Shown here in pieces: positions 1 through 38,155 of a DNA stretch of 64,000 nucleotides (positions within the stretch are counted from its first letter, which is position 1; every line of letters starts with the position of its first letter). The translations under genes and the position numbers were made by a program. The stretch is from Leptodactylus fallax (Eukaryota; Chordata; Amphibia; Anura; Leptodactylidae): positions 3,827,501 to 3,891,500 of the forward strand of contig CAMRHE010000028.1 in NCBI GenBank assembly GCA_947044405.1, given 5' to 3'. Under the pieces are notes generated by a model. The model ran no database searches and had not been told where the DNA came from. It saw only the letters and a list, made by a program, of their open reading frames with translations.

Positions 1-308
1 GATCCCTGTACTGTGACATCACTGTGTGTATTATCTCTGTACTGTGACATCACTGTGTATATTATCCCTGTACTGTGATATCACTGTGTGTATTATCTCT
101 CTACTGTGACATCACTGTGTGTATTATCTCTGTACTGTGACATCACTGTGTATATTATCCCTGTACTGTGATATCACTGTGTGTATTATCTCTCTACTGT
201 GACATCACTGTGTGTATTATCTCTGCACTGTGACATCACTGTGTATATTATCCCTGTACTGTGATATCACTGTGTGTATTAGCTCTGTCCTGTGACATCA
301 CTGGGTGC
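1..308. repeat. 31-bp minisatellite, left array (runs off the window)
   Basis: About ten copies of ctgtactgtgacatcactgt then gtgtattatct, period 31, alternating tgtgtatt/tgtatatt and gacatc/gatatc variants. It is the reverse complement of the array at 3011-3724, in kif5c intron 2. Confidence 0.93.
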
Positions 309-3010
309 AATGTCCCACACACCAACATTACTTAGCAGTCAGTATGTAGAGATATAATTGGCTAGTGAGAAGGGTGGATCTGTGACTACCGCTGTCAGTT
401 TAAGGAACTTGAGAAAGGTTGTCATCAGGGACAGGAAAAGACATTTAGTGAGACATACAGTATACATCAGATAGCTGCTGATCTAACACTCCACCATAAA
501 TATACACACTTCTGCTGAGCATGCATGTTTATTTCAGTGCTGAGGGGGAATAACTCCACTTATATCTGTCCAGTCCTGCCAAAACAAGACAATCTTTATA
601 AGATATTGCAAAATATCAGATTTCACAAGACTGGCACAAGGGAGATTGGTTGCTATGGGCAACTGAACCAATTAAATTGCTGCTTTCATTTTCCCAAGGC
701 CCTCTGAGACATACGGTTGCTATGGGTAACAACTCCATGTTTCCTTTGCTCTAGGATTGATTGTTTTCCCTCATTGGTTTTGTCTGACCCTAATTGTAGT
801 AATTTAGAGGTATGGACCCAACTGCCAGGGCCCCTTGAACCATCGTAAGGATAAGACATGGTGGTGAGGAAGAGCGATCAGCGATCAGCGATCATATATT
901 TATCACCCATTCTGTGGATTTCCTTTGTGGGAAAACACTTGTAGGCCGAAACCACATAATGTGATCGCAGTCGGTTAGTTACCTCATACACACGGAGGGG
1001 GCTGCAGTCTACAGCAGTGGTTCTGGCCAACATTTGGGTAGTAATGTCCAGGAGAATGGCGTGCACAACACACCACAACATTTTTGGGTGATGAAATGTG
1101 CTGGCGCACCCCTTTTTCGTGCATGACCAGCTTATAAAGTGCCTAAGTTGTATACAAATTGACTTCTAGCTCAATGGATGGAGCATTCTGCTGGACCCGG
1201 GAAATTTGCCTACATAATCGGGATGTTACCCTTTTTTTTTTTTTTTTTTCTAGTTACACACGGAGCCTTGTGGACCTGATTGACTATAATGGGGTCTGTT
1301 GGGTGTCCGCCATTTTGAAACTGAAAGCAGCGGACGATAAAGCCCTCCATGCAGGACTTTTTTCATCACTGATTTTCGGCGGTCTCTGCAACGCAGATCT
1401 GAACCCACCCTTAGTCACATGACTGAATACCAATTCCAAATATGACCATCCCATGGCTGTTTTTCACTGCTTTGTGAATAAAGCCTTAGCCTTAAAGGGA
1501 TGGTGTAGATGCTGTAATGGCTGTGTAAATGGTGAGAGTAGTGGTCCCCAGCCTGTAGCTCTCCAGATGTTGTGGATACACAACTTCAAGTGTTCCATTG
1601 GCTCGAAGACCATGCTGGGGGTTGTAGTATTGTAACCGTTGAGGAGCCGCTGGTTGGATACCCATGGGCTGAGCAGACGGCTGTTGTTACGTATATTATC
1701 GGAAGCGAAAGATTATTTGGAGAATACCTGTGTACTTACAATTCAGTAATGGAAGCGATTTTTCCTTTCCGCATCCTTGAAGGAGTAGTCAGCCGTATCT
1801 ATATGATATTTGTCTGTTTGGGGGGAGGGCGGGGAGGGGTTTCTTTGTATAGTCCCAGTTTTCGCATTTCTTCCATTGTCTCCTAAATCTGCTGTATAAT
1901 GTGTTTCTCCAGCAAGTGCTTGCTTGCTAAAGGTTAATAATTTATGTATACGGTCGCTCTTCCTCTCACCGCGTTACTTACTGCTGACATAGCTGGTGGT
2001 GGTTATCCCGCTCCATCGTCTCATCGCGTGTAATTATGCCGCTTTTTACATCATTTTAGGATAATAGGCCCCTAATCACAGGTGTAAACTGGTATTTTGT
2101 ACATCAATGTGATGGATAAAAAAATGTATGCGCATTTTATTTAGTCAGATGTAGCCATTATCGAACGTTATCAGCGCTCGCACTCAGGGGAGCGACGTGT
2201 GTGGATACCCGACCTCCATGTTAAATGCTCTGTATGTGGGGGTGGGGGGCGTCTCTAGGGTCACGGGTCTGACAGCAGATTCTCCAGTGAATATTGCGCT
2301 TGGCTGTAAATCAATGGTGCAGAAACGCCGCTCTTTGTTCCATCTGAGATTTTCTGGAGATGTCAATACTAAAGATGGTGTCTGGCGGCTTTTAGCATAC
2401 AGAGAGGGTATAGATTTCAGCACCAGTCAGGGATCATTGTTATGGTTGGTGGGAGAGGCGACAATATGAAATGAGGCGGAATTACAACTATTTTTAGATA
2501 TTACTATTCAGTCTGAACCACACAGAGTATTTTTATAAGTGCAGAAGTCATCATCTCTATCACTATGTAATGGCCTACGAACTGAAAAGTGGTACCTACC
2601 GAGTGAGAAGAATGCGGTCAATTTTCTTCTGTCCCTGCGTATTATTATAGCCATATTTGGCAATGGGTTTTCACTGTATAGCGGGTGATACCGTCTTCTA
2701 ATTTACATTGTTGTGGCTTGTAAGATCTCTGCTTAATTCTATTGAATGGGATCGATCATGTGTTTCTGTCCTGGTCATGTGATGGTCACGGTTATTGACT
2801 TAATTATTTTAACCTTTATTTTCTAATATGGAAAAAGTACAGATCCAGGATAAGAAACTTACCCATCTGCAATATGCCCGCATCTCTATTATTTAATAAT
2901 CGCTTCAGTTTTTCGGGTCATTCTTGTATTGTTATGGGAAAGCACATTAACCTGGATCAGAGTACTGGACAAGAGTGTAACAAAAAATGTACAGTTATTT
3001 TAGGCTCCTT
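309..3010 (+). other. kif5c: kif5c intron 2 between the inverted arrays
   Basis: 2.7 kb with no exon: neither exon 1 nor exon 2 coding was found. About 630-740 holds two X-box-like ggttgctatgggcaac/ggtaac motifs in inverted-repeat context. About 1500-1640 has a fragment with catgctgggggttgtagtat (hAT-MITE-like). A T run lies at 1230-1249. Open frames are short and unrecognised. Confidence 0.6.
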
Positions 3011-3724
3011 TACACACAGGAATAATGTACTTTGTGATGTCACAGTACAGAGATAATGTACACAGTGTTGTCACAGTACAGGGATGATATACACACTGAT
3101 GTCACAGTACAGAGATAATACACACAGTGATGTCACAGTACAGGGATAATACACACAGTGATGTCACAGTACAGAGATAATACACACAGTGATGTCACAG
3201 TACAGGGATAATACACACAGTGATGTCACAGTACAGGGATAATACACACAGTGATGTCACAGTACAGAGATAATATACACAGTGATGTCACAGTACAGAG
3301 ATAATACACACAGTGATGTCACAGTACAGGGATAATACACACAGTGATGTCACAGTACAGAGATAATACACACAGTGATGTCACAGTACAGAGATAATAC
3401 ACACAGTGATGTCACAGTACAGGGATAATACACACAGTGTGTCACAGTACAGGGTTCCACAGTGATGTCACAGTACAGAGATAATATACACAGTGATGTC
3501 ACAGTACAGAGATAATACACACAGTGATGTCACAGTACAGGGATAATACACACAAAGATGTCACAGTACAGAGATAATACACACAGTGATGTCACAGTAC
3601 AGAGATAATATACACACTGATGTCACAGTACAGAGATAATATACACAGTGATGTCACAGTACAGGGATAGTACACACAGTGATGTCACAGTACAGGGATA
3701 ATGCACTTAGTGACGTCATAGTAC
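3011..3724. repeat. 31-bp minisatellite, right array, ~23 copies
   Basis: Units acacacagtgatgtcacagt then acagggataat, alternating gggata/gagata. The last clear unit carries a perfect CRE palindrome TGACGTCA at 3711-3718. Decayed half-units (tgtgacatcacagc, catgatgtcacatg) continue to about 3815. The rest of the intron to 4079 has no feature except the exon 3 acceptor. Confidence 0.93.
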
Positions 3725-4042
3725 ACAAAAAGTTCACTGTTTACATTGTGACATCACAGCATATGAAGAAAGTAATTATCATGATGTCACATGCAGATAT
3801 TGTGATGTCCTAGTAAAGTAATGGAGACACATTCAGTTTTACAGTAGAAATGGCCTCTTAATTGTTGTTGCTGCCCTGATAGTTACACCAAGGCTACTAC
3901 ATCAGTAATTCTTACAATGGGCTATGAAAGCCTTGTCAAACGTTTTTGGTTGTCACCATTAGTTTTTGAAGTTTCTATCTGTTCTGATTTTTATGAGAAC
4001 AACTTTGGTATGTGAGATCCAATACTTGTCAGGGTTACATAA

Positions 4043-29427
<25,385 letters not shown>

Positions 29428-29663
29428 GTAAGTGAACATGGATCAGAACTTCTCAGCATCAGTGTCATCTAGTAATGTCCTCCACTATGCCTTCATAAGT
29501 GCTGAAAGAGGCGAGGAATAAACCAACACATTGTCACAGAATATTACATACACCGCATTACATATCTTATACGGATCCTGTACTATACATTCAATCATGC
29601 TACACTAATTCTGTTATTCTTAATATTGCCACTAGTTGGCAGTGTCAGGCTGTCAGCTGAATT

Positions 29664-30282
29664 TAAAGGGAATGTGACACCAGTTTTAAAATGTATTAAA
29701 ACCAGAAATTAAGTGAAAAGTGAATCACTGAATTTATCACGTTTTTTATAATCTGTTTTTATTTTCTGATTTGTAGATTTTTATTTTTTTTTTATTCCAT
29801 TTTCTGTCCATGATTATGGGGTCGGCCATCTTGCCTGAGTTTCTCCTTTGTTCTTATTAACAGCATTTAGTGATCTGCTTTACATCACAGTCAGTCACGG
29901 CCATAGGCAGCAATAGACTGGAGCCGACTCATTGAGATCTATGGGAGAGTTTTCCAGACATGTTCTGTGAAGGGACGGGGAGGAGATAAGCTGTGACATC
30001 ATCTATTGTCAGTAGTGATGTAATGCTGGCTCAGTGGGGTTATCTTCTATTGCAGTACTGCCTGTGATGTAAATGAGATGACGCCTGCAAAGAAAACTCT
30101 TACAGAATTGACAAATGTCAGTCTATTATTAGGCTTGGTGACCAGAGTGAAAATTGCAGGATTTAGTACTTTTTAAAATATAGATGGTGACATAAAAAAT
30201 AAAAAAATCTTTAAAAATATGCTTAACATAAAAATTTAGTTTAAAAAAATTAGGTCATTTCCTGGTGACACGTTCCCTTTGA
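29664..30282. mobile_element. MITE with AAAGGGAAYGTGWCACCAG termini (family B, copy 1)
   Basis: Left ttaaagggaatgtgacacca and right tggtgacacgttccctttga are clear inverted repeats about 20 bp long. Length is about 620 bp, in intron 25. The right half matches 49145-49573 over gggagagttttc, gctgtgacatcat-like and aggtcattt stretches. Confidence 0.75.
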
Positions 30283-31149
30283 AGTGTATATGGAGTCTTT
30301 ATGCTTACAGTATACGCTACTGTATATGTGACTGCTTCTCAGAAGAAACCAAAAGATAGGTATACGTAATAAACTCGAATGTTTCTATATGCTGGTTCAG
30401 GTAATATTACCCACTCTTTGTACTTGTGGCGTGGTTTATCAGATAGGTTGCTGCAGGCCATGAGTCTGACTTAGCATGGTCCATGTAGTTCTCCTGGCTC
30501 CGCAGTACTCTGCACTGTTGTGACTCTTCCTGGTTATGGCCTCCTCGTCCTCCATTGCTATGGCGTGCTGTGGTCCGTGTCTATCACCTCTCTGTATACA
30601 GAGTGTCTCTACTATGCCTCACTGGGTTAATGAGTGCGCATTAGTAATTGCACATCCTGTACAAGGAAATTGAGCGGCTCGGAGGAATTTCTGGTTAATA
30701 TTTAGTAGTAATAACCAGGAGACGGCAGGTAATGGAGGACGGGGACACGGGAATGTCATTACTATAAATACATGTGGAAATTCTCGCAGGTGAACAATGG
30801 GGGTGACAGAGACCCCCAGACTATGATCCAAAACAGTCCTGGCCGTGTGCACTAGTCTAGGGCTCAGCTGTAATACAGACTGTAAGGTCAGGCATTCAGT
30901 AACTCAGCACTGGTATTGGGTCACGGGTGTAACTGGGTACAGTCTGGTAGGAGAACTGTAGGGGCGGCCTACATGGCTGTCATGGTTGTTGCTTCCCTTT
31001 ACATTTTGATTGATTTTTGGCAGGAAACTCCTGTTTACACAGCGCAATGAGATCCTGATAATCAGAATCCTTTGTGTAGCATAAAAAAACCCATAAAAAT
31101 TTAATCGACTGACAATTGAGCACTTATCTGTCAGCTGATTGGGAGGACA
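30283..31149 (+). other. kif5c: kif5c intron 25, middle
   Basis: 867 bases. About 30610-30830 is comparatively GC-balanced and free of local repeat phrases, so it might be conserved sequence. No gene signal. Confidence 0.4.
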
Positions 31150-31327
31150 TTTAGGCTTTGTTCACACAGCGCTTTTCTGTTACATCATTATAACGACATG
31201 TCTTTTTAAATACAGTAATAACTAGCACAATGTTATTGCGCATTTCAGACATTAAATAGATGAACAGAGGTTTTCAAAACTGCAGCAAAAATGCAACAGA
31301 AAAGCACAGTGTGAACAAAGCCCTTAA
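31150..31327. mobile_element. short MITE with ~30-bp inverted repeats
   Basis: Left ttaggctttgttcacacagc then gcttttctgtt; right aacagaaaagc then acagtgtgaacaaagccctt. The termini pair for about 30 bp. Length 178 bp, non-coding, intron 25. Confidence 0.8.
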
Positions 31328-31699
31328 AGTGCCAATTCTGAACATTATTTCCTGATAACTGGTGTAAGGCTATGTTCACATCTACACTGGAGACTCCATC
31401 GTAGTGTGCTGCAAGTCCGACTTTGTCGTCTGGTGGTTTCAGTTTAAAAGAACGGAGACCCATCGGATCCCATTATAGTTAATGGGGTCCCTCGGGCTCC
31501 GTGTGTGACTGCTGTTGCAGCGATCCACCTATCCGTTGTTCTGGTCCTCTGATAGGCCGGGGCTAGTGTGACCCTAGTGTCATAGGACTGTGCAAAAAGA
31601 CCTTTTAGGGTATATTCACATGGTGCCGTTGGAGTGCAATAAAAACTGCATGAAATCTGCATTAGAAAAAGTGGCTTGCCATTTTTTTTCGTTTTTTAA

Positions 31700-31975
31700 T
31701 TTTACATTTTATTGACCTATCTTAAATATAGGCCACTGATATCAGATCTGCTCCGTTCTCTGTGTAGTGGTGGAACTGAGTCACTGCAGTTTAGCTCCAT
31801 TCAAAAGAATAGGAGCTGAGTTGCAGTACCTGATCTGGCCACTACGCAGAGAACAGCGCTGCACACTTCCTGCTCCATTCTCTGTATCAGCTCCTGAGAA
31901 AAGGAGTGGGGGTGCCACGTGTTAGTCCCTCACAGATCTGATATTCAGGACCTAAGCCTGGAAAACTCCTTTTAA
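31700..31975. repeat. MITE-like repeat family F, copy 2
   Basis: From attgacctatcttaaatata to ggaaaactccttttaaa, with inner inverted parts (ctccgttctctgtgtagtgg against ccactacgcagagaacagcg). Lies near the end of intron 25. Confidence 0.65.
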
Positions 31976-32924
31976 ATGTGTTTCACCTGTAAAATTAAGA
32001 AACTGCACCAAAAATCACATTAAAATCACATGCTGTTTTTTTTCCAGTGCACCCTAAGGCGCCATTCACATTTATGTTTGTGAACTCCATTTAACAAGTG
32101 CATTGTGCCCCACCTATACTAAGATGAGGGGCCTGACCGCAGCTTTTGCTTCCGTCCATACTTAAACATGCTTGTCTCTCTCTCTCTTCCAACAGATTAG
32201 AAGATCATCGCTAAGCATGTGGCGCCACCAACCTCACGCTCGCCAGTCGTACACATGTCATTGCACCTTTCTGAGCTCTTAACAATCATGAAAACCAGCC
32301 CTGACTCTCACATTTTATCCAGCTTCATCGAAAAGTCCATCAATGTACAGAGTCGCGCTTATCTCAGCCTATGTAATGTATAGAACATATGAGTTCTGCC
32401 GCTGTGACCTTAAGTGATCCGCCATTTTGGTGCTGTCATTTTGCCCTATATTTGTTCTCGGGGTGCAATTTTTACCCCCTGAAAAGGTTAATTGGCCTAA
32501 AGAGGGGATCATTTCCCTGTTACATGCTACACCGTTCTTCTCCTACCCCCCTTACAATGGTTCTGCCTATAGCAGGAGACCAGAGAAATTAATGCTTGAC
32601 TGGTTGCTAGGGACATCCAGAATGGCCTCTCCCTAGTAACCAGGCTGTCAGCAGTTCATCTCATAGCTTTATGGACAGCTCAGACAAGGGTAGCGTTCTG
32701 GCTGTCTTGCTATGTTATTTCCAATCTCTGGCTGTGATCGGGTTTTTTACAAAAATTTACAAGGTACGGCTACAGGAATTTAGAAAGAGAAGGTGAAATT
32801 ATAAATAACGTAAGTCTTAAATATAAGGATGGCCAAAGCCGCCATTTGTCAGTCAGGTCTAGCCTATGTCTCTAAGGTCATGGGTGGGTATGGAGAAAGG
32901 GGAAGGGGTTAACATCTTAAAGGA

Positions 32925-33105
32925 GTTGTCCAGAATTGGATAAACTTCCAGAAACAGCACCACATTTATCTACAGATTGTGTCTATTATTGCAGCTAGAT
33001 TCTATTAAAAGTAAAGGCGTTCAGCTGCAGTACCACACGCAACCTGTGGACTGGTGTGGTGGTGTTTTTTGAAAGAAAGCAGCCATGTTTTTCTAATTCA
33101 GCCCT
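32925..33105. repeat. MITE-like repeat inside the 3' UTR
   Basis: Starts aaaggagttgtccagaattg. Inner phrases ttcagctgcagtaccacac and gaaagaaagcagccatgttt recur at 34500-34680. Probably the left part of a foldback element. Confidence 0.55.
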
Positions 33106-33734
33106 GGTTATCCGGTTACTCTTAATAGCAATTAGCTTTTCAGAACAAATTCCCAGTCACAGCGGACGCATTTAAAAAAAATTTTTTTTTTTTAAGCACA
33201 TTGCAAAAGAGATTTGAATGTATTCGACAAGCCCTATACCACCGCAGCCGATATGGCCGCGCCCAGGGTAAGCTTGACACCATTTACATTTGCAAAGATG
33301 ACTTTTATGCCTTCTTTAACCCTTATGTGCCAGTTCAAAAATAAAAAAAAAAAAAAAAAGGAAAAAAAAAAGTTTCTTTAAGGAGTAACTGCCAGTGTGT
33401 AGTCTTAGTAGGTGTATCTTTCTTTACAGAACTTAAGACTTCTATTAGACGATTTGCGGTGAAGGAAACAGAAACTGGTGGACGGGCCTGTCCTGTACAA
33501 TACGCTCCATGTACAATATTCTAATGTTGTGTTTTTCGGTTAATTTATTGGTTTGGGGTTTTTGTGAATAGTTTTTTTTTTTTTTTTTTTGTTGCTTTAA
33601 ATGTTAATTTATAATGTAAATGAAGCGAATATAGCGTATAACGCAGGAACATGTATACCCCATGAAGTGATGGAGGCAGGAGGGGGGAATGCAACTTTTG
33701 GGGAGGTTTCCAAGGACTGCAAAATTAATGGCCT

Positions 33735-34075
33735 GTATATGGTATATATCCGATCAATGGGGCATCTTCATTGATCAGCTGATTGAAAGGGCAATGGCTT
33801 TAGTGGTATGGCACAGTGTCGTACTTTTAGCAGTGGCTGTGCCTAATATTACAGCTCAGAGCATTTTGAATGGGACTGAGCTGCAGTACCAGGGACAGCC
33901 ACTATTGGAAGAATGGCGCTGTGGTAAACCACAAAGGAAACTCAAGGCTCTCTAGAGTTGATCAGTTGATTGTTGGGGTTTCCAAGTTGGAACCCTTTGA
34001 TCTGATATTGATGGTACATCCATAGGATAAGCGACCAATTTTTTTTGTTCTTGAGAACCCCTTGAAGAAACGAAT
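33735..34075. repeat. MITE-like repeat family F, copy 3, in the 3' UTR
   Basis: Contains cattttgaatgggactgagc and gcagtaccagggacagccac, ends gatctgatattgatggtaca and agaaccccttgaag. Same plan as 14262-14600. Confidence 0.6.
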
Positions 34076-34499
34076 TTATTTTGTACAAACTTTTAGAATA
34101 AATTCAGTATTTTTACTGAATTGTTTCAGCAAGTATCACAAATCTTAGAAATATTTTTTAATCTTAAAGGGAAAAAATTGTTAAAAATTTTTGCTGCCCT
34201 ATAAAAATTGTCATAAATTTGGTGTCAGAGGTCGGTAATACAGATTTCGACTCACAAGACCCTGGACCATGCGGTTCTGCCGATCAGATCACTGTAGGGT
34301 CTCCTAAGTTTGGTTCATTAGAACCACAGAAGGGGCTAGGAGGTCTGAGTGTTGCCGCCAGATTATGGACCTCTGAGACCAGCGTATAGATTAAGCTTGT
34401 AACCTGTTCAAACAGTAACTCTGATTTTCTGCAATGACGTTAGTATCTGATCAGCCAGTCAGATTTTCTGGCTCATTGTGGAATAGTTGGAAATGAAGG

Positions 34500-35314
34500 T
34501 TGTTGTATGGGATTGCAGAAACATGGCTGCCGCACCTGTCCACATATTGTGTTACGGTATTGCAGATTAGTCCCATTCACTTCAATAGAGCTGAGCTGTA
34601 ATACCAGGGACTACCCAGTGACTGGGGTGGTGCTGTTTTTGGAAGAAGGCTGCCATGTTTTTGTAATCCTGGACGTACCATTTAAGCAAAGATATTTATT
34701 TATTTTTTTGCTATTAAAAGAAAAAAAAATTAAAGGGGTTGTCCAGGAATTGAACAAACCCCTGGGGAAGTGTAACATTAAAAAAAAAAAAAAAATCATA
34801 CTCATCTGTGTCCATTGCTCCATTGTCCTCCACCAATGTCTGGTCCTCTTCGCTGCTTGTCCTGCGCCCCACATGACCACGGAGACCAATTAGTGGCTTC
34901 AGCAGTCCCTGGACAGGTTCCTTAGGACAACTGAGGCCACTGATTGATCTCAGCAGTCACATGGGGCAGAGGACTTTTGGCAACGAGGGCACGGTATGAG
35001 AACAGAGCGGACAATGGGTTGCCAACTCTTGGACACCCCCTTTAAGGTGGTTGTCCAGCAGGTAAACTTACTTATTTTGTTGCAAAGGGTTCAAAATGGG
35101 ATAAAAAAAAAAAAAAAAAATCAAAGCAGCAATACTCATGTTGGCACTTCCCAAGTACCTGGAAGTGTCAGAACAGGAGGAAAATCGGTGAGATGAACGA
35201 CTTCTTTTTGTTTGTTTTTTGTTTTTTTTTAACCCATTCTGAGCCTCTTGTAAAAGTTGTGTTTTGTTTTTTGTTTTTTTGTTTTTTTTACCCACTGGAC
35301 AACCCCTTTAAGTT
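34500..35314. repeat. cluster of three MITE-like repeats in the 3' UTR
   Basis: About 34500-34685 resembles 32925-33105. Then 34731-35045 (taaaggggttgtccaggaat to ggacaccccctttaa) and 35041-35314 (tttaaggtggttgtccagca to ctggacaacccctttaag) are two complete foldbacks placed end to end. T and A runs inside the second add to hairpin potential. Confidence 0.7.
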
Positions 35315-35692
35315 CTAGTCACCTTCCACTAATCTTGTGAGACGTTACAGGAAATTATCACATGTTTCCTCAGTTTCAAATGTTTCAGTTTTTTTTTAAC
35401 TTTTTTTTTTTTTTTTTTTTTTATTTATTATTATTATGAAATAATTTATTATAAATTGAATCTATTCAGAAATACTTTATCCACTCCGACTGTAATTACA
35501 AATCTCTGGTTAAAATGCCGTTTCTTTATATTTTTGTCTATTTCTTTTTGTAACTGTATATATTTTCTGTTTTCCTAAAAACGATTTTTCCAATATCCAT
35601 TGTTGGAATAGATGAAGAAGCTTTTTGTAGCGCTGTACATGTCCGATTGTGATTGTGTCCCGTGTATATGTGCCGTAGCATTAATTTTAGGG

Positions 35693-35702
35693 AATAAATA
35701 AA
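35693..35702 (+). promoter_or_regulatory. kif5c: kif5c polyadenylation signal
   Basis: AATAAATAAA overlaps two canonical hexamers at the end of the UTR, followed by gatcaaacgtaaaaaaa. A further AATAAA at 35949-35954 is an alternative. Confidence 0.65.
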
Positions 35703-35735
35703 GGAAATGTCATTTTCAGATGGAAGATCAAACGT

Positions 35736-37907
35736 AAAAAAAAAAAAAAATCAGATTTTTGCTCTATAAAGGACTTTTTTGCTTTTGCCGACAGATTTAT
35801 CTGTAACATATTTCAAACTGTTCCGGCTGCAAAGGGTCTCGCAGGAATCCCCCCCAGGACACGTCTCCAGCTCTTACTATGACAGATGTATGATACACTG
35901 GCAGATTGCATGGTATTTTATCTGAAAATGTCAAACGGAAAAAAATCTAATAAAATTGAATTACAGTTTACGTCTCGTGTCAGTCCCTTACTCCAAAAAA
36001 ATTATGGGTTAAAAGCACGAAATTGAAAATTGACTGTCACACTTTTTGTTCCTGACTGTAAGGTTGATGCTCTTCTAACTGATGAATCCAAAAAATTCCC
36101 ACGATCACATCTTTAGCTCGTGTATATCCAGTTTTTTTAACTTTTGCATTTTTTTATTTTTTACTTTAGTTTTATACCATTTTTTAAGTGTTAATAGGGC
36201 CAAAATGTACAAAAAGTGGCAGAAGTTTTTCACTTTTTTTTTTTTTTTTTTTTTTTTATAAATCTACTCACCTACCACTAACCCGAATCCTCAGTCCAGG
36301 TGGCGCATACCCCTTTCCCTCTGGTTCTTAGACAGTCAGGCTGGAAATATGGGGGCTCAGGTGACCGCCGCAGCCAATCACTGATCTCAGTGGTCACATG
36401 TTGTATACTGGTGATGTATCAGCAGTGATGTCACCAGTACCCACCATGTGACCGCTGAGGCCAGTGATTGGCTGTTGGAGTTGCCTGAGCAGTTCAGGGA
36501 GGACTGGAGGGATTGGGGGAATCTGGGTTAGGTAAGTATATATAATTTTTTATTTTACCCCTATCCTGATCCCCAGTTAGTTTTTCAGTGATCTCAGAAA
36601 ACCCCTTTTAATGCAATGTTACTGCTTTGATGCAGCCCCTTTAATATATGATACCAGTAGTTTTGGGTGATGGGGTCAGAGCTAAGAGTTATGGTGTGAA
36701 TTGGTTGTGACTTTTTGGGACAAGTTTCTTATGTCCTGCTATACAGAAAAGGGCCCCCCACAACCAAAGGCCCCGCCTATATAGGACACAACTCCAGGCT
36801 ACAGTATTTGAAATACACCCCGAAATGGTTTCCGCGCATGCGCAGTATGCTCTTGTAGTACTCGATGTGTATGCATGTGCAGGATTTTGCTGATGATTTG
36901 GTGATATCAGACCAGTGGGAGGAGCTGAGGAAGACCCCTTGAATACTGGGGACCCGAGGGGAGAGTGTCTGCTGGATACCCACCCTGTCTGTGCAACGGT
37001 TAAAAAAAAAAAAAAATTGGAATATTCCTTTAAGCGAATTTTGTATCCATCCCAATAATCCAGAATCTTGAATACCCAGGTACCTGTTGTGTCCCATTGA
37101 GCTCTGATACTATATATGTATTTGACATGTGAGTGCAGTAGATTTTTTTATTTTTTTTTTTTAGTGCGTATCTGCAGAGATTTAAGGGCCGATTATCGCC
37201 TTCCTATTTTACACCTATTTTGTACTAACACGCTTTTGATGAATTTGGCCCTATATCCTTTCACTGTAGAGGTTTCACCTCCCGTCAACCTCTTCACTTA
37301 TCTCTGAAATGTCTCTTTGATGGATGGGGCGAATCGTCGCTTTGTTTCCCTTTTTAAGTTCACTTGATAATGTTAAAACTTTACAATATTTTCATACAGA
37401 CCTATTCACAGATCTCCGGACACTGAACAATCGCCGTCTTTCCCGTAAAGGCCGGCTCTACATATAGATTTGACTTCCAGACTACATACTGGCTCGCTGA
37501 TGCCTCTGGGCCGGTGGCTTTGTCTGGGAGGACGTGATATTGTATAATTCTGTCGCTAGGCCTCACGTCATTGCTTTACCTAACGCCCGTCTCCGGTTAC
37601 CAATGTCTCAAGTTTCCTGCATAATGTTTTATCTATGTGACTCATCTCCAGATTCTCAGAAATCCCCCAAAAAGACTGAATCATCTTCATATTTTATAGG
37701 AAGGTAAAGTAGATTTAAGAGATTTTTCCAATTATATATAATGTTATAATTTACTTTGTGTCTTCACCTACTGTGAAATATATATAAGTTGTATTTATGT
37801 CCAACCTCCTGATTCAGTTCTTTCTATATAGTATAGCGGTTAGGGCGCTGCTTTTCTGACACAAAGTTCCAAATCTCCTACACAGAGACCTAAAACATTC
37901 TGTTCAG
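35736..37907. other. intergenic DNA downstream of kif5c, with one MITE
   Basis: 2.2 kb. About 36235-36610 is a foldback MITE: actcacctaccactaacccg near its left pairs with gggttaggtaagtatat near its right, and it ends agaaaacccctttta. The remainder, including the more GC-balanced 37400-37620, shows no gene signal. Confidence 0.55.
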
Positions 37908-37992
37908 CCACCACTAGAGGGAGCTCAGGAGCTTACTGCATACTGATCAGTATTGAGTTCAGTGTAAGTGAGCTCCCTCTAGTGGTCATTGC
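37908..37992. repeat. small foldback with CTAGAGGGAGCTC arms
   Basis: ccaccactagagggagctca and its complement gagctccctctagtggtc flank a short loop. One arm recurs alone at 23607 and resembles a CTCF-type CCACTAGAGGG core. Confidence 0.75.
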
Positions 37993-38091
37993 TGGTAGCC
38001 AGAAAGCTATCTTTATAGCTCTATGGCGAATTAGGAGCTTTGTGTCAATGCTGTGACTGTCAAAAAATGAAACTGCACAGAATGTGCACAC

Positions 38092-38112
38092 AGGTGTGTG
38101 TGTGTGTATGTA

Positions 38113-38153
<41 letters not shown>
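38092..38153. repeat. (TG)n(TA)n microsatellite
   Basis: TG dinucleotides pass into about 20 TA dinucleotides. Open frames of alternating Tyr/Ile here are artefacts. Confidence 0.95.

Positions 38154-38155
<2 letters not shown>

Larger units (their letters stand above)
32196..35735 (+). other. kif5c: kif5c exon 26: 3' untranslated region
   Basis: A strong acceptor (tctctctcttccaacag) at 32195 follows exon 25, which ends in a donor nine bases past the stop; in human kif5c the last exon is likewise untranslated. No open frame continues. The end is placed at the AATAAATAAA at 35693-35702 with a downstream A run at 35736. The tail from about 35390 is T-rich and free of the local repeats. Exact cleavage site inferred. 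Confidence 0.75.

Noticed and set aside
34507..34893. 128-codon frame ending kif5c's 3' UTR region
   Set aside because: Lies in MITE-like repeats and runs through an A tract; no homology recognised.
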